Positions 15,706 to 24,053 of a stretch of DNA of 64,000 bases are shown piece by piece. Both the position numbers and the translations under genes were made by a program. The notes under the pieces are model-generated. The model was not told the DNA's origin. It saw only the letters and a program-made list of their open reading frames with translations, and ran no database searches. Within the stretch, counting starts at the first letter, position 1, and every line of letters starts with the position of its first letter. This stretch comes from Bacteroidales bacterium (GTDB taxonomy: Bacteria; Bacteroidota; Bacteroidia; Bacteroidales; UBA932), in the NCBI GenBank assembly GCA_024401695.1, contig JAKSKN010000001.1:62001-126000 (forward strand), written 5' to 3'.

Positions 15706-17007
15706 GTCTAGCAACTCATCAATTCTGGCCGAAATTCTTTCCTGTTCTTGATATGGAGGAATCCCTATGAGTATATTGTAAAACAACTCCTTGTTGAGGT
15801 GCGGAATGGCAGCACCTTTCTTTGAGTTTCGTAGAGCATCCTTGTAGAATCGAATTGTATGAAGGACGTATGCCTTACACATTGTATCGCTAATCCATAA
15901 TTGCTTGAAAGTGCTTCCCATATATCCATTCTCAGGAACCGGAAACACCTCTCCGGAATTTTCGCCATCTACGAGAATGATGTTGTCGCCAGTTCTTACA
16001 TATTTGCCGTTCTGGAGTATTGTGGCGGCGGATTTTCCTCTCAAATATTTTGCATCAAGGCAAACACCGGGCCCGGTTCGCTTTATCCCATCTGTCAGCT
16101 GGCAAATGGTTGATAGCTTGCATACGGCCCACGTTTCGGGGAATGATAGTTCAGTATCAATCGGTTCGATGGAATCACCTATCTGCTCATAATACTTGTT
16201 ATCCTCACCTTTGAAGATAACGGAAGAGACTGCATCCTTAGCTTTTAACTTTCCTTCCTTTACGAGCCTATGCTTCTCGGTGTTTATTCTTTCCAGCAAT
16301 TTTTCCGCAGGCTCATCTTCTGAATTTTGAGGCACAAGTTTTCCTTGAATAGCCTCTTGCAAAATACTGCTGCGTAGTTCCTTCTTTATCGTTTGATTTA
16401 GATGGTCTAATGCATCTTGTGATTTCGAATACTTTTCAAGAATAGGTGCAATGGAAGATACTTTCTCAACAATCCTATCCTGCTCATCGATTGGGGGAAT
16501 TGGGATAAGGAACCCATTAAAATTATTCTGTGTCAACTGATTGATGGTGGTCGTCCCACTGACCTCTCGAAGCTGCGAAAAGAATAAGTCAGATTGCAAG
16601 AACAGATACACAAATTTATAAATGGGTGTCTTGCATATTGCCATAAACGCGCCAAAAGACATCTTTTCATTCAAATGAGGAATAATCGCCGCTTTGCCTA
16701 CCAGTTTTGCACTGCCATTCCTTGCACATATCAAGATATCGTTTTCCTCTACATACAGTTTCTCGGATATTTGGCACTTTACCTTAACTATATCATCAAG
16801 AACAAGTTTACCATCTTTAATATTTGATGACCTCAATACTACGGTACCTTCGGAAGCCACATCTCCGGGGGAATATGTAAGGCCAATATATGATTGTGAC
16901 ACATTCCTTATTCTCGCCCATTCCCACCCTTCCGGTATCTCGAACGGGATTTCCTCATCTACGCACACGACCCTTCCGTCTGGGAACTTCTCATAATAGG
17001 AACTCAT
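15694..17007 (-). CDS. Inverted two-domain hsdS cassette lacking its own 5' end
   Basis: 437 aa on the opposite strand, convergent with the half hsdS and overlapping it by 12 nt. From an ATG at 17007 it reads SSYYEKFPDG, PFEIPEGWEWARI (first recognition domain), central SSILQEAIQGKLVPQ, DNKYYEQIGDS (second recognition domain) and ends PPYQEQERISARIDELLDLLN. It lacks the N-terminal segment present at 14647, and I see no promoter close upstream, so it looks like a silent donor. Inversion between the 10-bp repeats would fuse it in frame to the 14647 start as a 499-aa HsdS. Confidence 0.8.
   Translation of the reverse strand: MSSYYEKFPDGRVVCVDEEIPFEIPEGWEWARIRNVSQSYIGLTYSPGDVASEGTVVLRSSNIKDGKLVLDDIVKVKCQISEKLYVEENDILICARNGSAKLVGKAAIIPHLNEKMSFGAFMAICKTPIYKFVYLFLQSDLFFSQLREVSGTTTINQLTQNNFNGFLIPIPPIDEQDRIVEKVSSIAPILEKYSKSQDALDHLNQTIKKELRSSILQEAIQGKLVPQNSEDEPAEKLLERINTEKHRLVKEGKLKAKDAVSSVIFKGEDNKYYEQIGDSIEPIDTELSFPETWAVCKLSTICQLTDGIKRTGPGVCLDAKYLRGKSAATILQNGKYVRTGDNIILVDGENSGEVFPVPENGYMGSTFKQLWISDTMCKAYVLHTIRFYKDALRNSKKGAAIPHLNKELFYNILIGIPPYQEQERISARIDELLDLLN
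16178..16203 (-). repeat. hsdS inversion repeat B, right copy (26 bp)
   Basis: Exact inverted copy of 15124-15149, located before the second recognition domain of the silent cassette. Recombination here would exchange second recognition domains. Confidence 0.85.
16993..17002 (-). repeat. hsdS inversion repeat A, right copy
   Basis: ATAATAGGAA on the plus strand. On the minus strand it encodes the same Ser-Tyr-Tyr in the silent cassette. The two copies bound a 2.17-kb invertible segment. Confidence 0.7.
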
Positions 17008-17050
17008 AGAAGCTGGGCTTCCATATATCTTTTATACCAACCAAATCAAA

Positions 17051-17860
17051 ATGTATATGGAAACAGCTTTCGAAACCGCTCTCCGTCAGTCGAATCTGGC
17101 GGAGAACACCATCGCGGCGTACATCTACACCGTGAACGATTTCTTCTCTCAGCACAAGGAACTGAACAAGAGGAATCTTCTCATCTACAAGACCTACCTC
17201 ATCGAGACATTCAAGCCCAAAACCGTCAATCTCCGGATACAGGCAATCAACAAGTACCTGGACTTTCTCGGCAAATCGAAACTCAGGCTCAAGTCAGTAA
17301 AGGTTCAGCAGCGGAGTTATCTGGAGAATGTCATCAGCAATGCAGACTACGAATTCCTGAAGAACAAATTGAAGAGAGAAGAGAATAAGGAATGGTATTA
17401 TGTTGTCCGGTTCCTTGCGGCCACAGGTGCGCGAGTGAGTGAACTCGTGCAAATCAAAATCGAGCACGTCAAGGTCGGGTATTTTGACATCTATGCCAAG
17501 GGTGGAAAGATTCGTCGAATCTATATCCCACAGAAATTGAGAGAGGAAACAAAATACTGGCTTTCCTTGACAGGCAGGGAATCGGGATACCTCTTCCTGA
17601 ATCGATTCGGTGAAAGGATAACGACCAGAGGTGTGTCTCAGCAGCTGAAGAACTATGCTGAAAAATATGGTCTCAATACTCAGGTAATCTACCCGCACTC
17701 TTTCCGCCACAGATTTGCAAAGAACTTTCTGGAGAAATTCAACGACATATCCCTTCTTGCTGACCTGATGGGACACGAGAGTATCGAGACAACGAGAATA
17801 TATCTTAGGCGCAGCAGTTTGGAGCAGCAGGAGATAATTGACAGGATTGTGACGTGGTAA
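17051..17860 (+). CDS. Tyrosine recombinase, probable hsdS invertase
   Basis: 269 aa. A SAM-like N-terminal domain (LAENTIAAYIYTVNDFF, TVNLRIQAINKYLDFLG) precedes a catalytic domain with the arginine in AATGARVSELVQI, HSFRHRF (HxxR), LADLMGHESIETTRIYLRR (histidine and nucleophilic tyrosine). All five expected catalytic positions seem present. It lies next to the invertible hsdS segment, the usual place for Bacteroidales type I R-M shufflon recombinases. The ATG at 17057 is an equally good start. Followed by a terminator hairpin. Confidence 0.9.
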   Translation: MYMETAFETALRQSNLAENTIAAYIYTVNDFFSQHKELNKRNLLIYKTYLIETFKPKTVNLRIQAINKYLDFLGKSKLRLKSVKVQQRSYLENVISNADYEFLKNKLKREENKEWYYVVRFLAATGARVSELVQIKIEHVKVGYFDIYAKGGKIRRIYIPQKLREETKYWLSLTGRESGYLFLNRFGERITTRGVSQQLKNYAEKYGLNTQVIYPHSFRHRFAKNFLEKFNDISLLADLMGHESIETTRIYLRRSSLEQQEIIDRIVTW

Positions 17861-17867
17861 TACGAAA

Positions 17868-17899
17868 TCCCCAGCACTCCGTAAAAGGAAAGCTGGGGA
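17868..17899 (+). terminator. Terminator after the recombinase gene
   Basis: TCCCCAGC (17868-17875) pairs with GCTGGGGA (17892-17899) and is followed by AAATTGTG. It is weak in T-run, so possibly bidirectional (A-rich on the left side). Confidence 0.5.
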
Positions 17900-17938
17900 A
17901 AATTGTGTCAGTACCGGCCTTGCGGCCTACGGCTCAGG

Positions 17939-18634
17939 CTAGTCTTCTTCGGCCTCGAACTTGGCAAGTGCAAGCATCTCGCCCGACTTCTCGCCGGTCG
18001 CGGTGTTGACGTAGAAGTACTTGACGAACACCTTCGGAGCACCCTCTGAAGGAGCACCGTACTTGGCATCGTAGTCGCTCTTGAGAGCGATGGCCGTGGT
18101 GACCGGAGTCTTCGGAGCGATGAACTCGGCAGCTTTGCTGTAGGCCTTGCTGATACCGTTGCTCTGAGGAGCGGAAGCACAGATGATGAGCTTGATGTTG
18201 GTGGTAACAGAAGGGATGGCTGAAAGAGTCAGCGTAAACGCCTCGTCTGACAGTGCGAGGGTTGCAGATGCAGGAGCATCAAGCCCGGTGAGAGCAGGAG
18301 GAGCAGTCATAATGCTGCCACTACAGAAGACTACCCAGTAGTTGAGCCTCATAAAGAGGTTGGAGCCGGTAATCTTCGTTTTGGTACCGAGAACGGAGCG
18401 GGCCTCTGCAGAAAGAGCTGCGGAGTTCCACGCCAGAATCTGCTCGTTGGTGAGAGACTGCCAAGCCTGAGAAAGTTTCTTGAAGATGGCTTTCACGGAA
18501 GCCTGGTCAGAAGTGCGGACACTTCCGCCGTATCCGCGGTTGCGGATATACTTGCGACCACGCGTTTTGGCTGCGGTCACACCCTTTGCGGAGCCTGACA
18601 TCTCCTCAAAGGCGATAGAAGGAAGATACTTCAT
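17939..18634 (-). CDS. Phage-like protein, third member of a three-paralog family
   Basis: 231 aa from the ATG at 18634, where the shared motif starts (LPSIAFEEMSGSAKGVTA). The N-terminal 95 residues match the proteins at 20136 and 21289: SGSA..VT, a G-R-K-Y block, T..Q, a LSQAWQSLT.EQ..AW segment, then TGSNLFMRLN. The C-terminal half is Ala/Thr-rich and beta-like (LDAPASATLAL, FTLTLSA), as in phage fibre or decoration proteins, but no known domain is clear. An ATGA overlap couples it to the upstream lipoprotein gene. Function unknown; a structural role is a guess from context. Confidence 0.6.
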   Translation of the reverse strand: MKYLPSIAFEEMSGSAKGVTAAKTRGRKYIRNRGYGGSVRTSDQASVKAIFKKLSQAWQSLTNEQILAWNSAALSAEARSVLGTKTKITGSNLFMRLNYWVVFCSGSIMTAPPALTGLDAPASATLALSDEAFTLTLSAIPSVTTNIKLIICASAPQSNGISKAYSKAAEFIAPKTPVTTAIALKSDYDAKYGAPSEGAPKVFVKYFYVNTATGEKSGEMLALAKFEAEED

Positions 18635-19110
18635 AATTTGAAGGGTTTTAGATGTGAAACAAAATATATAGCTGCGCAAACTATCAGTATAACAATAATT
18701 CCCAAGGCAATACCGCCCAGCTTGAGTTTCAATCGCTGCCACCAGGAAAGTTCTGCAGGAACCTCAATGTAATGGTCAACGTCAACCTTCTGCAGGACTA
18801 CCGAATCTCGATAGACAATCTCTTTTTGGATGGCTACCGGTTCATTGACTGGCTTGACTTCCAGATAATGCTTCAGGACATTGCCGGAAACTGATGCTTC
18901 AGATACGGCAAATTTGTTCTCCAGTACCGAGATAGTGTCCAAAGTCTCAACGGACTGCGATACGGCAGGCAATTGGACATAGACCGTATCAGGAACATAG
19001 ACGGTCTCCGTGCGGATTTCGACCGTGGTTTGTTCTCTCGGTGTGACCTGCCTGGTAACAGAGCAGGCCACAGAGAGGAAAAGGAGGAAAAAGAGTATGA
19101 AGTTTTTCAT
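18631..19110 (-). CDS. Lipoprotein with C-terminal membrane helix (spanin-like)
   Basis: 159 aa. Signal peptide with lipobox (LSVACS, cysteine near residue 16), a long hydrophilic central region rich in Val/Thr/Glu, and a C-terminal membrane helix (about 131-150, GGIALGIIVILIVCAAIYF). One end tied to a membrane by lipid and the other by a helix is the topology expected of a unimolecular spanin. The gene follows a holin-like gene. No sequence family was recognised, so this is inferred from topology and position only. Confidence 0.5.
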   Translation of the reverse strand: MKNFILFFLLFLSVACSVTRQVTPREQTTVEIRTETVYVPDTVYVQLPAVSQSVETLDTISVLENKFAVSEASVSGNVLKHYLEVKPVNEPVAIQKEIVYRDSVVLQKVDVDHYIEVPAELSWWQRLKLKLGGIALGIIVILIVCAAIYFVSHLKPFKL

Positions 19111-19120
19111 CGTGGATGGT

Positions 19121-19384
19121 CTATTCTATTTCCGTCTTGTCGGCCTTCTTCCGGAGCTCGGCATCGATGCGGACAAACTTGGCATCATAGGATGTCTTAA
19201 CTCCCAGAATTGCACCAGCCAGAACCAGGAGCTCGGACACAATCGAGATTGCAGAATTGGAGATTTCTCCTTTCGGGTCAATCAGGAAGATACACACCGA
19301 TGCGATACCCACACCGGCAGCAAAGCTGGCGATGGCCATACCGCCTTGAAGGCGCGTGAACTCTTTCTGAGATAACTTGGCCAT
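19121..19384 (-). CDS. Small two-helix membrane protein, holin-like
   Basis: 87 aa from the ATG at 19384, preceded by a GGAGAG ribosome-site-like sequence; a longer start at 19447 would overlap the previous gene. It has two membrane segments (GGMAIASFAAGVGIASVCIFL and SAISIVSELLVLAGAILG) and a charged tail (RIDAELRKKADK). Size, topology and position before a spanin-like lipoprotein suit a phage holin. It could also be an unrelated small membrane protein. Confidence 0.5.
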   Translation of the reverse strand: MAKLSQKEFTRLQGGMAIASFAAGVGIASVCIFLIDPKGEISNSAISIVSELLVLAGAILGVKTSYDAKFVRIDAELRKKADKTEIE

Positions 19385-19386
19385 AA

Positions 19387-20121
19387 CTACTCTCCATCCC
19401 TGACTGCAAAAAGGAATATGAAAGCATCGTGACCGGTGGAACCCCAACCGGAAACACGCTCTTCGTTTGTGAATACACCGTTCTCGATGCGGGCTTCGGC
19501 CATTCCGTCCATATCTTCATTGCCTTGATTGTAACCGCCGGGGAACGGAATATCAAGAGCAAAGTCCGTAGGCAGGCCCTGGATGGTAGCTTCCCACGGC
19601 AAGTCTCTGTAGGCATACGATACGCTGGTAATCTCAGCGTGAAGGAATACCCAATGTTCAGTAATGACGCACACAACATCAGAAGTATAGAGATACTTTG
19701 TCGGTTGCGTAAAGCTCACATAAGTCTTTGTGAGCATATCGGCATTCGTTTTCTTGTGCTTGCCGACATACATTGCCTGAATGTAGACGATGATTTCCTC
19801 GGCCCTTTCAAGAGTTGCCAATTTCTCCAGACAGATTGTATTCTTGTCCTTGATCCAACTGCGGATGACAGTGCCACCATCGTAGTTCATCGTGTAGGAC
19901 GAATACTGCCTGCGGTCAACGAACCTGACGAGAACTCCGGTCTCGGCCGATCTGTTTATAGACAAATCCGGAACTTTGATTTCCAGAACGTCAGCAGCCT
20001 GATATTCCGGTGATGTGGTGTCGTATGTGAATTTGGCATTGAGGACTACATAATTCTCTTCCTGATAGTCCTTGAACTGGATGACTCCAGCACCGAAATT
20101 ATTGCTTATTGAGTTGAACAT
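19387..20121 (-). CDS. Phage-like protein of unknown function
   Basis: 244 aa, no signal peptide. It begins MFNSISNNFGAGVIQFKDYQEENYVVLN and contains several predicted beta stretches (VLVRFVDRRQYSSY, VVCVITEHWVFLHAEI), then a Gly/Pro-rich segment (DIPFPGGYNQGN) and ends GWGSTGHDAFIFLFAVRDG. I do not recognise a family. It is 2 nt upstream of the holin-like start and 14 nt after the 20136 gene stop, so it is part of one operon. Confidence 0.5.
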   Translation of the reverse strand: MFNSISNNFGAGVIQFKDYQEENYVVLNAKFTYDTTSPEYQAADVLEIKVPDLSINRSAETGVLVRFVDRRQYSSYTMNYDGGTVIRSWIKDKNTICLEKLATLERAEEIIVYIQAMYVGKHKKTNADMLTKTYVSFTQPTKYLYTSDVVCVITEHWVFLHAEITSVSYAYRDLPWEATIQGLPTDFALDIPFPGGYNQGNEDMDGMAEARIENGVFTNEERVSGWGSTGHDAFIFLFAVRDGE

Positions 20122-20135
20122 AAGGCATTGACGAT

Positions 20136-21188
20136 TTATTTGTAATAGACTCCGGTACCGAACACTTCGGACGGTTTGACATATTCTCCACCACGACGGG
20201 CAACCATAATGTGATGCTCTCCCCAGTTGACGAACTGAATCTGGTAAGACTGGGCTGTAATCTTGCCTTCACTCGCTCCACGTGCCAAAACATAACTGAA
20301 TCCGTTCATATCGCTTGAAAACTTCTCATTAGGATATATCTCGGAAGAAGCCACGTTGCTGTGGCCAAGGCAGATTGAATCCAGCGCCATAGCGGGAGCC
20401 CCTGTACTGAAATCCATATCCAGTTTGGAAACGTGACTTTCTGGCGAAACATTCTCCAGAGTGTACTCCATTCTCTCAACCAGACCTTCCTCGTGAGCCT
20501 GCTCCTCTGAAATACAGAAGCGGGTCACGCGCATAGTCTCTCCGACAAAGCCGGTTGCAGGGTCAAGCCAGTACAGTTCGATGAAGACCTTGTCTCCAAC
20601 TTTCGGCATAAAGCCAATCTTCTCAGTGTAGAGCTGCGTCAAAGCGGCATCGCCCCAGTTGTCGGCCATACCAGGTGTAATGATGACGGTCTTGCTCCAA
20701 CCGGAACTGATGCCGACACCCTGACCGGCAGACATCTTCACAACCAGCTTGTAGGTTCCTGTGGGGTTGACGATGCCGGTAAGAAGGACACGCTTGGGCG
20801 TTACCCAGATTTCATCCCAATCCACTTCCGGGATGTCATTGAGGTAGTCCGGAGCATCAACGAGCATACCCTCACCGGCCATTTCGCGGTTGGCATTGAT
20901 GCGAACGAATGCATTATGAGCGGTCATCTCTGCCGCCTTACCGAATGTGGATATGCCCTTGAGATGCTCGGCCAAAGCTCCCCAGGCTTTCATTTGGGAA
21001 TCGGTGAGCTGCTTATATGCCCGGGAAACTTTGGACAGAGTATTTCTGGAGACTGCCTGGGCGGGAGTCTTGACTTTCGATTGATAGGCTTTGTGATTGA
21101 GAATCGTGCGGCCTCCGATGGACCTTGCCGTCACGTCTCCGGCTGAACCGGAGAAATCTCCGAATGCGATGGATGGTAAAACTTTCAT
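20136..21188 (-). CDS. Phage-like protein, second member of a three-paralog family
   Basis: 350 aa. The N-terminal shared domain reads LPSIAFGDFSGSAGDVTA, TPAQAVSRNTLSKVSRAYKQLT and TAHNAFVRINANREM. It is followed by a tandem beta-rich region (ILTGIVNPTGTYKLVV-like, then WLDPATGFVGETMRVTRF) and a distinct C-terminal domain (about 235-350) ending GEYVKPSEVFGTGVYYK. It is the longest of the three paralogs. A minus-strand TATATTTG box (21231-21224) lies 36 nt upstream with a TTTG 16 nt further, shorter than the usual spacing. First gene of the five-gene minus-strand operon. Confidence 0.6.
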   Translation of the reverse strand: MKVLPSIAFGDFSGSAGDVTARSIGGRTILNHKAYQSKVKTPAQAVSRNTLSKVSRAYKQLTDSQMKAWGALAEHLKGISTFGKAAEMTAHNAFVRINANREMAGEGMLVDAPDYLNDIPEVDWDEIWVTPKRVLLTGIVNPTGTYKLVVKMSAGQGVGISSGWSKTVIITPGMADNWGDAALTQLYTEKIGFMPKVGDKVFIELYWLDPATGFVGETMRVTRFCISEEQAHEEGLVERMEYTLENVSPESHVSKLDMDFSTGAPAMALDSICLGHSNVASSEIYPNEKFSSDMNGFSYVLARGASEGKITAQSYQIQFVNWGEHHIMVARRGGEYVKPSEVFGTGVYYK

Positions 21189-21223
21189 ACTGCGTCATAA
21201 TGCAGCAGCTACCAATTCCAATG

Positions 21224-21251
21224 CAAATATACAAAAATTATTTATTACAAA
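21224..21251 (-). promoter_or_regulatory. Candidate promoter of the phage-like operon
   Basis: TATATTTG at 21231-21224 with a TTTG at 21251-21248. The spacer is 16 nt rather than 18-20, so the -33 assignment is uncertain. Confidence 0.4.
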
Positions 21252-21288
21252 GTATCAATACTTTACGATATTTTACCTTTAGGACAAC

Positions 21289-22014
21289 TTAAAGGACATT
21301 GGACACATTCATCAGAAAAGAAGTCCTCCGGAATATGTTCCGATACCCAGTCTTCGTATCTATGAGACGATACCGACAATGCACCTGGTACGACGGAAGG
21401 TTCAGGCCCCAGATATCCCTGTAATCCGGAACAGAGACCGTCACCAGATTGTCGAAGCCTATGCAGTTCTCTGTTGCCAGAAAAGTGCGCATCTTCCCTC
21501 CGTTCCGACCTCTTCCGGGATGAGTGAGCTGCATCCTGACGTGAAGGCGGTATCTGAACGGATTTGCAGTTCCGTCCAGCTTCACTCTCAGCCTCAACCG
21601 GAGAGTACCGGGCTGCACTTCATCAACTGCTTGAAACCCCATCCACACTATCGGAAACTGTTCCCAGGGTGCAGGCTCCGGAACGTGTTCGTCATCCAGC
21701 TGCGCAAATCCGTGATACGCACTGACGAAAAGATTGTGGCCGGTGATATGCGTGCTCCCGTCAAAAGGAGGCCGATGGCTCGGAACCTCTTCTGCACAAG
21801 CATTCCAATGAAGCTGCACATCGTGGTCCAGAGTCTGCCAGGCAGCCAATGCCCTGCGATGAATTTCCAGCTGATCCAATTGTCCCGGAGTTCCAGGAAA
21901 TTCCGGACAGGCACGGTTCTTCCAGTAACATTTCCCATCGATGTGGAAGAACGTCACATTCCCTGCGGAGGACCAGCAGTCTGAAATCACCTTATTCGGA
22001 TAAAATCTTGGCAT
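21289..22014 (-). CDS. Phage-like protein, first member of a three-paralog family
   Basis: 241 aa from the ATG at 22014; the longer frame upstream has no family likeness. The shared domain is RFYPNKVISDCWSSAGNVTFF, a PGQLDQLEIHRRALAAWQTLDHDVQLHW segment and ITGHNLFVSAYHGFAQL. The C-terminal half is basic and Arg-rich (LRLRLRVKLDGTANPFRYRL). It is 100 nt upstream of the second paralog and probably transcribed separately. The shared domain recurs in Bacteroidetes mobile DNA as far as I can recall, without an assigned function. Confidence 0.55.
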   Translation of the reverse strand: MPRFYPNKVISDCWSSAGNVTFFHIDGKCYWKNRACPEFPGTPGQLDQLEIHRRALAAWQTLDHDVQLHWNACAEEVPSHRPPFDGSTHITGHNLFVSAYHGFAQLDDEHVPEPAPWEQFPIVWMGFQAVDEVQPGTLRLRLRVKLDGTANPFRYRLHVRMQLTHPGRGRNGGKMRTFLATENCIGFDNLVTVSVPDYRDIWGLNLPSYQVHCRYRLIDTKTGYRNIFRRTSFLMNVSNVL

Positions 22015-22860
22015 AGTGTATGACTCTGTTCCACAAAGATATGAAGAAGTCCCCAATGGGGAAACTCTTCCCCTCAAGGTATGCAAAGAGTTAGGTGGGA
22101 AGGACCACATAGGGGAAATCTCACAGGTTATATATTTTTATCCTTGAACTCTCCTCCGGGCGTGTGATGCCGGTCGATTCCGGCACGAGGTTGGGGCGTG
22201 CGTCAGTGTGGTCGGGCTCGGCGGTTTTGCTCTTTCGGGTGTGGCCGCGTCAGCGGACATCTCCTGAAGGAGTAAAAACGCGAGCAGGCAAGGCCGTAGG
22301 CCGCGGCAGGCGGCGGACGGAATGAGGTTCGAGCGGGGTACAACGGTCATTCCGCCGCTTGCACGATGGTGGAATAGCGGTACTCGGCAACAACGCTTCG
22401 GGCGTGTGAGTCCGGCCGCCGGGGCAAGGTGAGTTCCGAAGTGGTGGCGGAGCAGTCTGGAGCGGATCAGGCAGCGGAGACTGGAGGCAGTCAGCGACGC
22501 AGGAGCTGTCTGCCGGAAGGCTCCGATGACTCCGCGGAAGACTGCGGAGCAAAGCAGACTCTGTACGCTGGAGGGAGGTACGACCGGAATGCGGACAGTG
22601 TCTGCGTCCACGAAGGAACTGACCGCAGCCCCGAACAGCGTTGCCGGACATTAACATCCCGATAGGGATACCACTTTGCGAGTCTGCGACTGGAGTGCCG
22701 TAGTGAGGGACGAACGGAGTGCACAGAAGGAACAGTCTCGCTGGGCTGCGAGCCCTCGGAAGATGTGTGGGGAATGGAGCGGACACGGAACAGGAGCGAA
22801 GCGGATGTGTAGTGGATGCGGAATGGAACACACTTCTGGAGAGGATCTGGCGAGCAGCAT

Positions 22861-22893
22861 TAAGTCCCCCATTGGGGGTGCAGGGGGATATTA
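22861..22893. repeat. C-run/G-run extragenic repeat, REP-like
   Basis: TAAGTCCCCCATTGGGGGTG followed by CAGGGGGATATTA. A similar C-run/G-run unit lies at 55822-55860 between sugar-acid genes. Confidence 0.4.
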
Positions 22894-23190
22894 AAAAATA
22901 CCGCGGAGGCTTGGCTCTTGACTCTTTATCTGGAGTGCAGCGGAAGATAAGGAGTCACAGCCAATGCCGACCCGCCCGAAGGGCATAGAGTCCGCCGCCA
23001 TCGAGCGAGGTGGGGACGTTGAAGTTTCCGATAAAGGTCCATACGTGGTAAGACGTGGATGGACTGCGAGAGCAGTCCGCAGCCCGCTGACGGGGAAAAG
23101 GGTGTGGCTTCCCCTTGAAGCGGGCTGCTCCTACAGCGGCGGACTCTTCGGCCAGGCCTTGCACTGACGGTCGTAAGTGGCACTACTGGA

Positions 23191-23304
23191 ACAACTTAAC
23201 ATAATATCCATTCAAATTGTATAAAGCTGCGGGCTACTGCCCTTCGAATAGAAGCACAAAAGCCAATCCGCAGGGTTATACAATTTATATTATGTCTAAG
23301 TTGT
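23191..23304. repeat. 114-bp MITE-like interrupted palindrome
   Basis: Four nested paired blocks: ACAACTTA (23191-23198) with 23297-23304, CATAATAT (23200-23207) with 23287-23294, AATTGTATAA (23215-23224) with 23276-23285, and CTGCGG (23227-23232) with 23268-23273, around a 35-nt centre. Its local AT content is unlike the GC-rich surroundings. It could be a MITE or a folded recombination site; no flanking target duplication is evident. Confidence 0.6.
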
Positions 23305-23318
23305 GGATTACCAGCACT

Positions 23319-24053
23319 TTAGGCTCTTCGAAGGTAGGTGCCTGGCCGTTCATCTCCCTGGGGTTGGGGGATAAACGGATGCAGTGAGCTGACGGGCTTG
23401 CCCGGCTGCTGACTGCATACCGCTTTACTTTTCCCTGCTCTTCGGTGGCGGCTCTGCCGACATCGAGGAGCATAATAATAGACCCAGCAAGGTGGTTTTG
23501 GCGGCCTTGTTGCCGACGAAATGGCCGCAGCTGACCGCATTGTCTCCCTTCGCACTGTGCAAACGTTCCAGCCCGTAGTGACTGTGGACAACGGAGGGCT
23601 TGCACTGACCTTCGCATACCACTGATGCAAAATTTCGCCGAAGGCGGGAATCATCAAAAGTATCAAAACTCCCAATAGTACCAATACCACATATAGAAGG
23701 AAGACGCTTCTTTGTCTTGACACATAGTAGAGAAACACGAATAGTAGGATAACCACCGCACACCCGCTGCTTTTCTGATTGAAGTTTATCCTAAACATCT
23801 GTACTACAACCACGACAAATACGAAGAACCACACTGGCAGCACGATGACCGGCGGCAGCCGGTAGTCGGCCCGCCGCAGGGCGGGATGGCGGGAAAAGCC
23901 GCAGGGAGCGAAGCGACCGAGGCAGTGCGGAAGGCGGAAGCAAGTCTGTGGACTCCGCAGCGCAGCGGAGGATGTCAACAGTCTTGCCCGCCTGGAGCGA
24001 ATTGAAAGGGTCGGTGGTAAGGCCGACACTTGTGGCGGACTTTCGACCGACAC
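23319..24053 (-). CDS. Doubtful frame with three hydrophobic segments
   Basis: 244 codons. Only the middle (about 23620-23850) looks protein-like, with three strongly hydrophobic stretches (VIVLPVWFFVFVVVVVQMF, CAVVILLFVFLYYV, VFLLYVVLVLLGVLILLMIP), and this part is also less GC-rich than its flanks. Both ends resemble noise. It may be a decayed small membrane protein gene. No family recognised. Confidence 0.2.
   Translation of the reverse strand: MSVESPPQVSALPPTLSIRSRRARLLTSSAALRSPQTCFRLPHCLGRFAPCGFSRHPALRRADYRLPPVIVLPVWFFVFVVVVVQMFRINFNQKSSGCAVVILLFVFLYYVSRQRSVFLLYVVLVLLGVLILLMIPAFGEILHQWYAKVSASPPLSTVTTGWNVCTVRRETMRSAAAISSATRPPKPPCWVYYYAPRCRQSRHRRAGKSKAVCSQQPGKPVSSLHPFIPQPQGDERPGTYLRRA

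Noticed and set aside
22250-22831. 193-codon minus-strand frame in the GC-rich region
   Set aside because: Composition is Arg/Pro/Ser-rich noise with no motif; competing frames of similar quality exist on both strands.
23191-23304. Integron attC site
   Set aside because: No GTTRRRY/RYYYAAC core pair and no integrase of the integron type nearby; MITE or Xer-like reading fits better.
18000-24000. Diversity-generating retroelement near the paralogous proteins
   Set aside because: No reverse transcriptase frame and no adenine-biased variable/template repeat pair was found.
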